NCBI GenBank assembly: GCA_018398805.1
Contig: JAGFBZ010000912.1
Coordinates: 248,001 to 312,000 of the forward strand
DNA: 64,000 nt
Direction of reading: 5' to 3'
From: Hirundichthys speculiger
Lineage: Eukaryota; Chordata; Actinopteri; Beloniformes; Exocoetidae
The position numbers and the translations under genes are program-made. The notes beneath the pieces are model-generated. The model saw only the letters and a program-made list of their open reading frames with translations, searched no databases and had not been told where the DNA came from. Shown here one piece after another: positions 25,101 through 33,698 of the stretch; positions within the stretch are counted from its first letter, which is position 1, and each line of letters begins with the position of its first letter.

Positions 25101-27138
25101 AGCATCATTCAGGTAAACAAGGAGGAGGAGGACCTCACCATCGCAGTAAATGTTACAGAAAATTTGTTTCTGTGTTCACACATCGGTGCACTTGACCATC
25201 TTCTAGACGTCTCACGAGGCAGCTGGCCATAAAATCTTCACAATAGGTCAAGAGAGCACGTTGCTCACATGCAGCCACTTTGCAATATCTCTGGAATACA
25301 TAAACTCAGGGCTTCCATGCATGTGCAAACAGGAGTCTATGCAGGACATATGAAATGCCATGCGCATGTATGTCTGGAAAGAAACGGCCCAGTGGAGGAA
25401 AAACAGGCTTTCAGCCTTAAACGAAAGACCAACCTCTGTCTCTGGACTCCTCAATGTTGCCAGCCTGTCACTGAGTCCATATCTCTAGCAAGGAGTAGGC
25501 GGAGTCTGGACAGCATGTAAATCAGCTGGTGTATATGCCAGATATCCAAATCACCTCAAACAGTAGAAGTGTTATCTCTGCCAACCTCAGTCATCCTGGT
25601 AGGCACCTGCTGCCATCACTTAACGCGAGATCACAGTTTCATCCTGATCAGACACACGATGAACATCGATCACTGCACCTCGATTAACGCCATGACTCCT
25701 TCCTTCCACCATTTAACATCCTCCTCTCTCATCATTCATCATCACCACAAGCCAGCTTGTGACCCTGTTCTTGTAAAATTCAATGTCACATCCTTCAACA
25801 GATTTCCCATCTGGAATTTTAACTAAATAGCTTACAAGCTCAACTTCTGGATGCCAGTTTACTTGAAAATGTATATTTGCAACAGAATTTGTTTCCTACC
25901 AGCACAAACAGTCTTTTACAGTATACATTGCAAAGCTTGTGCTTGTTTGAATGCAACAGCAATATATTATTGTAGTTATCAGTTTTAATGACGCAACTAA
26001 GAAAAAGAAAGTTAACATGTCAACTTGTGCACTATACAATATAGGTTTGCACTGCATTTCTGCGCAGGATGGTTAATATTGTCATATCACGAATCGTACG
26101 TGATAGATTTAGTCTTTCACCATGAAATGTTTGAACAACCCTGCTCTTTCAGTTCAAGGCAACAGCACAGCAGAACTGGTTTGTCTTTGCACAGTCGTCC
26201 ATCCAGGTGTACAGGTACAAAGACCCTGTTTGCCAAATTACACCACATCCAAAAAGATTACCTGCAGCTGCTATCTGAAACTCGTGATTAACTTGACAAA
26301 GGGGTGCTGCAAACTACTTTTAGGCCACCACAAGTTTAGCAACAGCAGAGAAGGTGACAGCTTTCTGAAAGTGGATCTGAAAATTTGCTCAGGCCAAGGA
26401 GCTCTTAAATATATCTCAGCTCTGGGGAGAGGAAAGCCCCCCAGTAGATGTTAAACACGGGATGATGACTGTACATTAAATGGCTCATAATCATGTGGAC
26501 GTTGTGTCAGAGTTTAGTGACATTAAAGCTCACACTTGCTGTTCAACCCAGTGACCCTCAAAGGCTGAAACAAGCAGTAACGTGGACCAACTTGGTCAGT
26601 ACTGGTGGGTCACACAGCTGCGGCATCACCGTGTAAAGGCTTATATTTTGAATTAATCTTCTTATCTTTAAATCTCATAATCCCCATGACTGACACAAGA
26701 ATTTGCAAATGGCTAATTAAAGGGATATTGGCTCTACACAGATACGTTTTTGGATGTGCTGATCACTTTGAAGGCAGGAGGCCTGTGAACACCCCCAAAA
26801 ACACATCAACAAAGCGCCCAGCACTCAAACCCATCAATCAGCACCACTTCACTTATTTATTTATTATTTATGTTTTTGGGACTGTCTGTGGAAAATCAGG
26901 ACAGAAACTGTAACACAGTCAGAACAGCCAGGCTCACTGCTCCACTTCAATTCTGGTCCCGTTTCGGGAAAAAAGGGCTCGTTTAGTTTAGTTTTGGGGC
27001 GCAGCTTAAGAAAAAGAGGAAACCCCGTCTCCCACCCCTCCTCAGTCTTTATTTTACCTTGTTGAAGGCGAAAAGCTCCTGTTTTATCTTCTCCCTCTGC
27101 GGGTCGGTGCCCTGCCGACGAAACCTAAACTTCATCAT
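108..27138 (-). CDS. llgl1: LLGL1 gene, coding exons 1-10 (5' part; 3' part beyond left edge)
   Basis: Lethal giant larvae homologue 1 is a cytoplasmic/cortical WD40 scaffold that works with Scribble and Dlg, is antagonised by aPKC/Par6, and fixes basolateral identity in epithelia and neural progenitors. Ten exons give 433 codons with every phase matching (81, 98, 82, 161, 147, 163, 136, 55, 155 and 221 bp). The protein starts [10 protein letters not shown], which is the LLGL1 rather than the LLGL2 start. It runs through the N-terminal WD40 propeller ([45 protein letters not shown]) into the LLGL-family block ([26 protein letters not shown]). Human LLGL1 has about 1060 residues, so about 60% is missing off the left edge, including the aPKC-site loop. 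Expression probably starts from the GC-rich region at 27.1-27.5 kb. Confidence 0.95.
440..594 (-). CDS. llgl1: LLGL1 coding exon 9 (residues 308-360)
   Basis: 155 bp between acceptor gccaccag|c and donor GAAAG|gtgagg. Encodes [19 protein letters not shown], then [19 protein letters not shown]. This is the most recognisable LLGL-domain block. Ends with one base of a Glu codon. Confidence 0.95.
595..1609 (-). other. LLGL1 intron 8 (repeat-bearing)
   Basis: 1.0-kb intron. 700-960 resembles a fish repeat carrying a 'ggtcaaaataccac' motif. The same motif recurs near 62090, and a related version is near 10800. 1070-1441 is a SINE-like repeat. No extra exon is seen. Confidence 0.6.
1070..1441 (+). 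repeat. tRNA-like-headed SINE/LINE-tail repeat ending in (GGAT)n
   Basis: The head has a degenerate tRNA-like A box (gtggttaggag) and B box (ggttcaaatccc). It is followed by the fish repeat body 'aactggtgatcctaaat' and 'tatgtggccctgagatgaac', and ends in GGAT tetranucleotides (1401-1441). A fragment of the same tail (gtataggacaaaatgggtatagatgatggatgga) occurs at 18845-18880. Confidence 0.65.
1610..1664 (-). CDS. llgl1: LLGL1 coding exon 8 (residues 290-308)
   Basis: A 55-bp micro-exon between acceptor ccatag|GT and donor ACAGG|gtgagc. Encodes [18 protein letters not shown], the start of the LLGL-family domain (Pfam LLGL). It is too short to be found as a free reading frame. It was located because exons 7 and 9 require PFPCKAINK between them, and its phase fits both neighbours. 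Confidence 0.93.
1903..2038 (-). CDS. llgl1: LLGL1 coding exon 7 (residues 245-290)
   Basis: 136 bp between acceptor ctgcag|CAG and donor TATG|gtgaga. Encodes [19 protein letters not shown], then [15 protein letters not shown] and [11 protein letters not shown]40 blade with the [11 protein letters not shown] motif. The last G starts the Gly codon of [11 protein letters not shown]. Confidence 0.95.
2185..2347 (-). CDS. llgl1: LLGL1 coding exon 6 (residues 190-244)
   Basis: 163 bp between acceptor cccccag|c and donor AAGCAG|gtactt. Encodes [19 protein letters not shown], then [20 protein letters not shown] and MEQMFLGKQ. This is the Lgl hallmark blade ([17 protein letters not shown]). Phase 0 at the donor. 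Confidence 0.95.
2348..4474 (-). other. LLGL1 intron 5
   Basis: 2.1-kb intron. It contains a (GT)n microsatellite at 4119-4157 and A-rich runs near 4250-4350. A possible inverted duplication of a short 'gaggcagcag/gaatgtggag' motif lies at about 2970-3012. No further exon is seen. Confidence 0.6.
4119..4157. repeat. (GT)n microsatellite
   Basis: About 19 uninterrupted GT units in LLGL1 intron 5. A likely length-polymorphic marker. Confidence 0.95.
4475..4621 (-). CDS. llgl1: LLGL1 coding exon 5 (residues 141-190)
   Basis: 147 bp between acceptor tatcag|t and donor CAGAG|gtgaga. Encodes [19 protein letters not shown], then [16 protein letters not shown] and [10 protein letters not shown]. 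These match the Lgl blade with the TEGGxVYF motif. Joins exon 4 as S-ATRVTV and exon 6 as TQS-LPDDY. Confidence 0.94.
4851..5011 (-). CDS. llgl1: LLGL1 coding exon 4 (residues 88-141)
   Basis: 161 bp between acceptor tcccag|GGT and donor CTGCAG|gtatgt. Encodes [17 protein letters not shown], a WD40 strand ending in the canonical W, then a loop and [10 protein letters not shown]. The loop between HLWEL and LPGRPG ([14 protein letters not shown] and following residues) is longer than I recall for human LLGL1. Ends with two bases of a Ser codon. Confidence 0.93.
5126..5207 (-). CDS. llgl1: LLGL1 coding exon 3 (residues 60-87)
   Basis: 82 bp between acceptor attcag|c and donor CAG|gtgagg. Encodes [14 protein letters not shown] then [10 protein letters not shown]. 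The single leading base completes the split Ile codon from exon 2, giving the family motif [10 protein letters not shown]. Phase 0 at the donor. Confidence 0.95.
6943..6967. repeat. (CA)n microsatellite
   Basis: About 12 CA units in LLGL1 intron 2. Confidence 0.9.
8238..8585. repeat. Inverted-repeat module with GCGACT-rich loop
   Basis: Left arm 'gcggggtgtttgtggctg...gtgcactgtgcccgacagagag' (about 8264-8306) is repeated inverted at about 8520-8570. The ~210-bp loop contains several copies of 'tagcgactt'. It lies inside the 7757-9596 element and looks like a foldback insertion. Confidence 0.75.
8573..9327. repeat. Long-terminal-inverted-repeat (foldback) module with TATTATGAAAT motifs
   Basis: The arm at 8573-8630 (ggagccccgtttgggtcat, attcaatgaataaatt, then tattattatgaaata) is repeated inverted at about 9265-9326. 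The interior is rich in 'cataataatgg/tattatgaaat' repeats and carries a SINE at 8812-9002. Confidence 0.75.
8812..9002 (+). mobile_element. tRNA-derived SINE with poly(A) tail
   Basis: The tRNA-like head has an A box (tggcgcagtcgttag) and B box (gagttcgattccc), followed by a pyrimidine-rich body, 'caataaaggc' and an A-rich tail. A perfect 16-bp target duplication, AAGAATGATTTGTGTG, lies at 8796-8811 and 9003-9018, showing LINE-mediated insertion. It is not a functional tRNA: the intact tail and flanking duplication mark it as a retroposon. Confidence 0.9.
10700..11220. repeat. Dispersed fish repeat fragments
   Basis: 10770-10900 (gttttgcccaaaataccacag, then gttcatagcacc) is repeated in diverged form at 62085-62160. 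The segment 11100-11220 reads like the end of another element (cgtcccctttaagg). No coding content is recognised. Confidence 0.4.
11804..12494. mobile_element. Nonautonomous DNA transposon with ~28-bp TIRs
   Basis: Left end GTACCATATTGGCACAAAT and following 'ataggac' match the complement of the right end 'gtcctatattcgggcccatacggtac' at most positions. The interior 11890-12080 is closely related to 58050-58500 (tcgttacacatctgcaccac, gcactgaagtaacc, gagcaggatctgatgg). No transposase frame is seen. Confidence 0.65.
15706..15935. mobile_element. MITE with ~48-bp TIRs flanked by TTAA
   Basis: The left arm (cactatgtagcaataccat, ctgaccacacgagggcag) pairs with the right arm (gccctcatgtggtcagg, agtggtattgctacatag). 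TTAA sits at 15702-15705 and 15936-15939, consistent with a piggyBac-type target. A single related end lies at about 39187-39240 (cactatgtaacgatagcact, cctgaccacac). Confidence 0.75.
18210..18987 (+). mobile_element. hAT transposon remnant (internally deleted)
   Basis: Ends AGGGCTGTCAAAGTTAACG and, inverted, 'taatcgactgacaaccct'. Near the left end, a plus-strand frame reads [19 protein letters not shown], resembling the start of the 33.9-kb element's frame. Another frame (18514-18798) reads [20 protein letters not shown] tail fragment of the 1070-1441 repeat lies within (18845-18885). The transposase core is missing. Confidence 0.65.
21732..21829 (-). CDS. llgl1: LLGL1 coding exon 2 (residues 28-60)
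   Basis: 98 bp between acceptor ttgtag|acc and donor aaaat|gtatcc. Encodes [18 protein letters not shown] and [12 protein letters not shown], the first WD40 blade and among the best conserved stretches of the Lgl family. It ends with two bases of a codon completed by exon 3 as Ile. The exon is isolated between a 5.2-kb and a 16.5-kb intron. Confidence 0.95.
22653..22876. mobile_element. 224-bp MITE nested in the BED-hAT element
   Basis: The two halves are inverted: CAGGGGTGTCAAACTCCAG and cctcgagggccgctgtcctg at the left, ggacagtggccctccaggac and tggatcttgacatccctg at the right. Target duplication TTCTAAGC lies at 22645-22652 and 22877-22884. The other BED-hAT copy at about 62276-62286 has the uninterrupted sequence 'gatattctaagctccc', an empty site that proves the insertion. 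Confidence 0.9.
23037..23372 (+). pseudogene. BED zinc-finger fragment of hAT transposase
   Basis: A 111-codon frame from ATGGCGGCGAG. Residues about 14-62 form a BED-type zinc finger: [12 protein letters not shown], then CKLC as the Cys pair, then [12 protein letters not shown] with the His pair. BED fingers bind transposon ends in hAT transposases. The frame then diverges and stops. No DDE catalytic domain follows, so it cannot transpose by itself. The same N-terminus recurs at 62435. Confidence 0.8.
27058..27138 (-). CDS. llgl1: LLGL1 coding exon 1 (residues 1-27)
   Basis: Begins with two consecutive ATGs; the upstream one (27138-27136) is chosen because the family starts [10 protein letters not shown]. 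It encodes the basic N-terminus and the start of the first propeller strand, ending KQELFAFNK. The donor is AAG|gtaaaat, phase 0. It sits in GC-rich DNA, unlike the AT-rich introns. Confidence 0.95.
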
Positions 27139-27520
27139 CTTCAAGCCGGGTAAGGGAAGGTCGGGCCCGGCGGGACGGAGAGGGGAAAACGCGGAGATAA
27201 GGACCGGGAGTTATCGGTGGCAGGAGAGGCGGCTTCGGCGCAGGCGGACGATGCTAAGCTAGCTAACGGACTAGCCCATGCAGGCTGGAAGCGGGGCTAC
27301 AGCTGCTGCTGCTGCGGCGGCGGCGACTCTTCTCTCCTTTCCTCACCCTGCTGGTGCTGTTTAGGTCGTGGTGGGTTTGACCACAAAACCCCCTCCTCTT
27401 CCCGGTTCACACGAACCCCGTTATTTCCACCAATGAGACTGAGGAAATCTGCGAGAAACTACTGAGAAACGCCCACTGAGCGGAGAACTCCTGAGGAGGA
27501 CGCTCGTTTTACGACACGGA
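27058..27520 (-). promoter_or_regulatory. GC/CpG-rich LLGL1 promoter and 5'UTR region
   Basis: GC- and CpG-rich sequence overlaps exon 1 and runs about 380 bp upstream, in contrast to the AT-rich surroundings. It includes a short GCT/GGC-rich run around 27301-27328. No TATA box is obvious, as expected for a CpG-type promoter of a broadly expressed gene. The transcription start cannot be placed from sequence alone. Confidence 0.55.
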
Positions 27521-27744
27521 ACCTACCGAAAGAGAGTCCCTTGTTCCCACGTTCATTAACCGTGACGGACAGTAAGTTATGAGGAGAAAATTAAACAGCC
27601 GGAGGATAAACAGTCAATAAAAATTAACAAAGCAAAACAATTGCACCTTACCACTTGACATTGTTGAAATATTACATTTTATTTCCTTTAGACGTGTTTC
27701 TTTTATATATTTTTTCAGTTTTATATAGACAGTTAATGCAAATA

Positions 27745-29985
27745 GAAACCCAATTCCGAAAACATTGGAATCCTGTGTCAAGTGTAAATAAAAACAGAAT
27801 GCAATGCCATTTTTTTTATTACCAATAGAACATAAAGAAGACATCAAATGTTGAGACATTTTATCATTTCATGGAAAATATTAGCTCATTTTGACTTTGA
27901 TGGCTGCAATGCATCTCAAAAAAGGTTGGAACAGGACTGCAGGCGGGCCAGTTCAGCACCTGGACTTTTCTCCTGCGAAGCCAGTGGGCCTGTGACGGAT
28001 GTAGTATGTGGTTTAGCATTGTCTGTTGTTGGAAAGAGGAGGAGGGTCTGTCACACGTTTCCTCCTAAAGTCAATAATCATCTCCATCTCTTTATGGTGT
28101 TCAGTGTGAGATTGTTGGTTGAGCGTCACACTAAAAGTCTCTGCACCTCCTCCCTGAACGGCAACTTGTCCTCTCCTGAGATGAAGCTGATGAAAAAAAA
28201 AAAAAAGATGAAGCTGATGATGGTCATATCAGCTGCAAATTTAATGATGGTATTAGAGGAGAAGGCAGGTGAACAGTCATATGCTCCAAGCAGATGGACA
28301 GAAGTCCAAGTAAAGCACTTTGATGGCCAGGATATTCAGGGTGATTGTATTAAAAGCTAAGCTGAAGTCAGTGAAGAGAATCATTACGTCGCTCTTCTGA
28401 TGTTCCAGATGACTCAGCATAGCGTGGACGCCAGTGGACATGGCATCCTCAGTTGATCTGTCAGGCCTGGAGGCAAAATGATGTGGGTCAAAGGAGGGTG
28501 GGAGGTTTTTCAAACCACTTCATTATTTCAGGGGTTAGTGCAATGGGTCTGAAATCATTCAGGTCCTCTGTGGCTGGTCTTTTAGGGACTGAGATGATGC
28601 CGGCTGACATCAAACAGTGTGGGGCAGTTGCTTGTGCCAAGGAGATGTTGAATATCCTTGTAAAGACTCCAAACGGCTGGTCAGCATGAGCCTGAAGTAC
28701 TCTGCTGGGTACTCCATCCAGATCGGCAGCGTTCTGTGGGCAAAAGCGCCCAGAGACAACTTGTATTGTAATAGATATCTGAGATAATTGTATACAGACC
28801 TCAACACCCGCCTCACCTCTCGTTCGTTTAGCTCCAGTGGAAGAAAGGTGGTGTTTGGTCGGCGCATGCCTGCAGTCACAGTTGTCCTCTTGGCCTCAAA
28901 CCTGGCAAATAAATATTTCGCTCCTAAGCCAGTGAACCATCTGTGGGTGCAGTGCTGGTTTTCTGCCTTTGAAGTTTGTTAGTTGCTCCAACCCTTATGA
29001 CCCACACCCTCCGTGGGTCATTGTGTGACAGGCAATCTTCTATTCTCTTTTTAGTTTGCCTTCGCTGCCTTGATGGCCCTACTCAGTCCTGCTCTGGCAG
29101 ATCTCCCTGGTCATCCAGACTTTCTGGTTAGAAAACCTCCGGATGAGTTCGGCAACTGTGACTTTGTTCACGCAGCACTCGATGTAAAATGCCACGGTCT
29201 CTGTTTATTAGGGCCAAGTTATGATGATTGACTTTGTTGATCTTCTGAGGGGAGTATAAGCTGGAAACAGGAGCAGTGATGGTTGCACCCTAAACTGTGT
29301 TCACAGACAGTAATTTATAGTTTTTTGAGTCCATGCAGAGATGTCCAGTAGAGAATCATGACTGTTTTCAATGCAGTGCTCCCTGAGAGCCCGAAGATCA
29401 CGCTCAACCAGTTTTGACCTTCAAACCTGTCCCACTGCACACAGAGACTCCTCCTGATTCTCTGAATCTTTTGATGATGTTAAGGACTGTAGATACTGGG
29501 ATCTTAAAAGTCTTTGCAATTTTACGTTGAGGAATGTTTTGCTGAATTTTTTTCCTCAATTTTAGTCTGTGTAGTCTTCAATTTGTCACAGACTGGCGCA
29601 ACTCTGGCCGTCTCTACATCTCTGCCTCTGAAATGCTCCTTTTATACCCAGTCATTCAGTTCAGCGTCTATTACAATGCAACTTGTCTCTAGGTGCTTTA
29701 CAGAGACCCAGAGGATGACCCAGAGTCATATCACTGACCTGTTGTCAATGAACCAGTTGTCAAATGCTCCTCCCTCTGCTCTAAGTTTTTTGAGTTGTGC
29801 TGCTGCCATTAAAGTGAGAATGAGTGAATATCTTCCATGAAATGGTCAAATGTCTCAGTTTCAAAGTCTAACATGTTCTTTATATCCCATTGGGAATAAA
29901 ATATGGGTTTATGATATTTGAAAATTGTTGCATTGTTTTTATTTATGTTTAAGACAGCATTGAAACCTTTCTGGAATCAGGCTTG
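27745..29985. mobile_element. Decayed Tc1/mariner-like element split by a LINE
   Basis: The left end (cccaattccgaaaacattgg, then aaacagaatgcaatgcc) and the right end (aaaatatgggtttatgatat to cattgaaacctttctggaat) are the two inverted ends of a common fish element with 'caattccaaaaaagttggg' termini. The middle, about 28020-29415, is a LINE fragment. The same family is at 43287-46024. Confidence 0.6.
28020..29415 (-). mobile_element. LINE (non-LTR retrotransposon) reverse-transcriptase fossil
   Basis: On the minus strand, 28277-28513 reads DPHHFASRPDRSTEDAM and ILFTDFSLAFNTITLNIL, matching the fingers/palm of fish non-LTR reverse transcriptases (QFAYRxNRSTxDA, LFxDFSSAFNTI). The upstream part (28610-28879) corresponds to the preceding RT region but in shifted frames with stops. 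The element is dead and probably Rex/L2-like; the family is not certain. Confidence 0.75.
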
Positions 29986-30612
29986 TAGAAAACTGCTCGC
30001 TACTGCTATTATTCAATAGTCATCTTTAAAATGTGTATTTCAGTACTGAAAGATCATGGGCTAACCTCTGGGGGTGTAAATCACAAGTTTCATCACAATA
30101 TGCTAATACATCGATTAACTGGATGGTGATTAGATGCCTGCCAATACAACAAAATCGACCACGACATGATTTTGATTTGACTCAGTTTTGGAGCGAGCGA
30201 CTGATATGAGATGATGTCATGTTGACTGAACACAGTCACTTCTATTCACATGAAATCACAGTAAGAAACTAAAATAGCATTTCACATTTTTATTTCTAGG
30301 TTCAACTAGACAGTTTAAAAAATACCTTTTCCTTCAATAACAATAAATTACAAAAAGTCAGTTGCTAACATGTATTGATTAGGATGGCATGTAGTGATGT
30401 CAAACTGATATTTTCATTTTGGATCAATGCTACTTAGAGAGATTTCCAATCTCAATTCCAAAAAGATGAAGAAGATCAACTGAGTCATAAATACATCAGA
30501 TTCGGTCAATTCTGCTTTAAATGAGAGAGAAAAAATACATTTATAATCTTTTTAAAAATTATTTTCATTAATTTGTCCCTGAATTTTTAAGAATAACTAA
30601 ATATTAACAAAT

Positions 30613-30880
30613 GGGTGGCTGTAGCTCAGTTGGTAAAGCGGGTTGTCCACTCACTGTAAGGTTGGGGGTTCGATCCCGGCTCCAATTGTCCACATGTCAG
30701 TGTTCTTGGGCAAGACACTGAACCCTGACTTGCCTGCAGTGGGCCTGGCAGCGCCCTGCATGGCAGCAGCCACCCACTGGTGTGTGAATGGGTGAATGAG
30801 AGGCCAATGTAAAGCACTTTGGGGGGCAGCATGAGGGTGTCTAGACAGCGTTATATAAGTACAGTCCTTTTACCATTTGC
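30613..30880 (+). mobile_element. tRNA-derived SINE
   Basis: Head GGTGGCTGTAGCTCAGTTGG (A box) and 'gttcgatcccggc' (B box). Body 'gtgttcttgggcaagacact' and 'gtaaagcactttgggggg', tail 'tataagtacagtccttttacc'. An inverted copy is at 52955-53256. The long non-tRNA body excludes a functional tRNA gene. Confidence 0.85.
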
Positions 30881-31859
30881 AAACCTGACTGCTGACTCAG
30901 CCTCTCTGAAGTCCACATTTTTTATTTTATTTTTTTTTTTACAATTTTGTGGTTTTTAGGTGGTCTATTTTCTTTTTTTTTCTGGTGCCTTGGAAATTAC
31001 ATTTTGTAAATGTTCATGACCACTGAGCTGTTTGAAAATAAGAACTTTCAGACCAGGTTGTACTAAAAATTTTAATACACATCATTATTCACATCCATTA
31101 CGTCTGTACAACAGATATTTACAAGATACACGCTGTATAAGTAAACATTTATCAAGTGCAAATTCCTTCCATATGTGACCTAAGACGTTTATGTGCCAAG
31201 ACCTGCTTCCTTAATATTTCCCTGCCAGTACTTTGCCCTTCATTTCATGACGAAGGGAGGAAGAATTCAACTGCTGGTGGTCTTTCCATGTTATATAGTA
31301 ATACCTTCACAAAAATGAAGTGATGGCTTCAGCCTCTACTCATTATATAGTGGACCGCATCGTTTGGTAACCTTTTTGTAGTGCAGTCCAAATATGTTGC
31401 GAGAATTGTTATACCCTCAGCACACAGGAGCATTGCTACAAAGCTTGACGGTCCTGCGTTGTGTCAGTCGCAAACAATTTCTATGTCAGAATGACTGTTG
31501 GTTGAATGAAATGAAGTACTGACGGAAATGATTTGTTCATTCCAGTTAACCTGAGTTAAGCAGTGAGCGAACAAACACTCCTGCTGCTAACAAATATGAT
31601 CGTATCCCTGCGAACGAATGATTGGAGCAAATCAGAAACTGATTCAGACCGAGTGAGACTTGAAATAATTTCAAACCAGTGTTAATCTTCAACATTCAGC
31701 AAGGTGATGTTTAAGATGTCAATATTTATGAGTAAAGTCTGGTGTGTCTAAAGCTCTACTGGACGCAGAAAATTGTGCACTAGTAAAACACGAACTTTTC
31801 AGTTCAGTGAGTCTGACATGGAGTCAGAGCTCTGATAAAGTACTAATTTAATTTTTAAT

Positions 31860-32455
31860 GGTTGATTCTAGTGATCTCGGTACACTAAAAAGAACGGCCC
31901 CACTCATCACTAGTGTTTCTGCTTTCATCATGCAGATAAAGACCTTCCTTTTTAATAAGGCATTTAACTAATTATAATATTTTATATTATATTTTAAACA
32001 TGTTCTTAGTTTTTATGCCAGTACTTTTTATGTTATATTATATGTCAGTTTTAGTTTCAGTTCCTTAATTCCAGTGTTTTCTCTGCATGGGGGGCAGCTG
32101 GTCTCCAGGACTTGGGGGGCAGCTGGTCTCCTGGATCTACTTGTGATAATGCGATGGTGTTCTCTTTCCGGTTCTTCTGTGCCGAGCCATGTTATCCATG
32201 TGTTTATTTATCTTGTCTCATCATTTTTTATATGTATGTGTATGTCTATGTGTTTGTGTGTATGAGCATGTGCAGTGGTGGGAGGAGTGTGTGGGCCCAC
32301 CGCTGGTTGCGGTGTGCAGGGGCTGGTGCTGCGGGAGGGATCCGTGTGTTTCATGATGCCGTTGATTATTTTGTTTTTACATTGTTAAGCACTTTGTGCT
32401 GCATTTATTTGTATGAAAAGTGCTATATAAATAAAGTTTGATTGATTGATTGATA
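31860..32455 (+). repeat. LINE/SINE-type 3' end with (TGAT)n tail
   Basis: Ends 'agtgctatataaataaag' followed by 'tttgattgattgattgat', a typical 3' tail of fish non-LTR elements. It includes a tandem duplication of 'ggggggcagctggtctcc' (about 32089-32132). No open coding frame. Confidence 0.55.
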
Positions 32456-33263
32456 AAGAGCCAATCAAATTTCTTTATGCTTGGTACACAATCAAGCTGG
32501 TCAATCGGGGAAACCGAAGTACCATGAAAATGGTATCCACTGGGTGGCAGCACTGGGCAAAACCAGTCGTTACCACTGCATTTGGGGCTTTTTCGTGTCA
32601 TCTAAACTTCCAGTTTTGAAGCGACTTTGCGAAGTCCCACTGACTTGGAAGGCGCTGATTGAATGCAAGTTTAAATACAAAAAATATAAACGTGTTAAAC
32701 CTCACATGAAATTTCAGACTATGTTCCTGTTCGGCAAGACTGGATGATCCAGTCTATTGTGCCTGGAATAACTGCCAGGAAACCGCAGGAGAGAAGGACT
32801 TGGATGAATGCCATACTCTGTGTAGTGGGGTTGACCTATTACACCGTCCCATCCCCATGTATGCTTAGCCCCAGGTCTGTAGATGCATGAGAAATTTAAC
32901 TTTTCTCAGCTTCTGACAGAAGCAACACTTCCAATGCGACGCAATCAGAGCACAGGTCAGTTCGGCAAAGCTTGACATCACACCATTCAAAGTCAATGGA
33001 CAGCTCTACTTTTACTTTTGACGCTTCCAGGGCGTACGCATGACCAGAGAGTTATGAAAACAAATTAATCATGATAGTCCATTAGCATCCACCATAGTCA
33101 TAAGCAAGGTAAGAGTAGACATGTCAGTTTTTTTGTGGAGCAGGTTTGTGTGGGGGCGACTACTACTTCAATTTCAATGAACATTGCTGTGGAATCACAA
33201 AAGATAGTAAAAAAAAAAAAAAAATCAATTTCTTTCTAAAAATTAGGGGCTCTATAAAGAAAC

Positions 33264-33269
33264 TTTAAT
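33264..33269 (-). terminator. Candidate MYO15A poly(A) signal (ATTAAA)
   Basis: TTTAAT on the plus strand reads ATTAAA on the minus strand, about 330 bp after the MYO15A stop. No canonical AATAAA was noticed within the first ~500 bp downstream. This is weak evidence. Confidence 0.3.
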
Positions 33270-33596
33270 CCTAAGAGTTGGTGCATAAAACTGTAAAGCA
33301 GCCACAGCAGACCAGAGCCCAGATAATTTTAGACACTGAGGCCAAACTACCAAGTAAAAGTATTTGGTCAAATTTGGTCAAAACGCATCACTGACACATT
33401 TTATAGACCATTGGATGAGCTGAGAAAGTAACCATATTATTAAACAGACTGACACCATAAACCATACATTTGTTACTTCACATAAACCTTGACTTTGCAT
33501 TTCAATATATTGCATTTTAGAAACAGAGGTAGTTGCAGTACATTTTTGAGGCATTGAACTGTTATTTCTGTCTCTATCCATCTGTATCTCCTTGTC

Positions 33597-33698
33597 CTAC
33601 AGCAGGGTAATTTCACTTGGTGGTAAAGTGAGTCTCTTTTCTCTGGCCGACAACATGTTCTCCATGTGCATGGCGATGACTCGACACAGCTCCAGGCC
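33597..33698 (-). CDS. myo15a: MYO15A last exon W33 with stop (window residues 1253-1285)
   Basis: 102 bp from acceptor cttctag|GGC to the TAG stop at 33599-33597. Encodes [20 protein letters not shown], then [13 protein letters not shown]. The last residues T-L-L fit a class I PDZ ligand (S/T-x-hydrophobic). In mammalian myosin XVa this tail binds whirlin. Confidence 0.95.
   Translation of the reverse strand, partial: GLELCRVIAMHMENMLSAREKRLTLPPSEITLL

Larger units (their letters stand above)
21830..27057 (-). other. LLGL1 intron 1, 5.2 kb
   Basis: Phase-0 intron. It contains the BED-finger hAT element at 22557-23857. The rest (21830-22550 and 23870-27050) shows no exon and only unnamed AT-rich sequence. 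As the first intron next to a CpG promoter it may carry regulatory sites, but none is recognisable. Confidence 0.6.
27139..33596. other. Intergenic region between MYO15A stop and LLGL1 start
   Basis: 6.5 kb separating two same-strand genes. It is occupied by the LLGL1 promoter, a decayed Tc1-like element (27745-29985) interrupted by a LINE, a SINE (30613) and a LINE/SINE 3' tail (to 32455). The parts 30000-30600 and 32460-33590 hold nothing I can name. No ALKBH5-like reading frame is present. Confidence 0.7.

Noticed and set aside
27848..28360. 170-codon open frame on the plus strand
   Set aside because: Runs across the junction of a Tc1-like end and the antisense of a LINE; composition and context indicate chance.
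30613..30690. Possible tRNA gene (A and B box present)
   Set aside because: Long SINE body follows and an inverted copy exists at 52955-53256.
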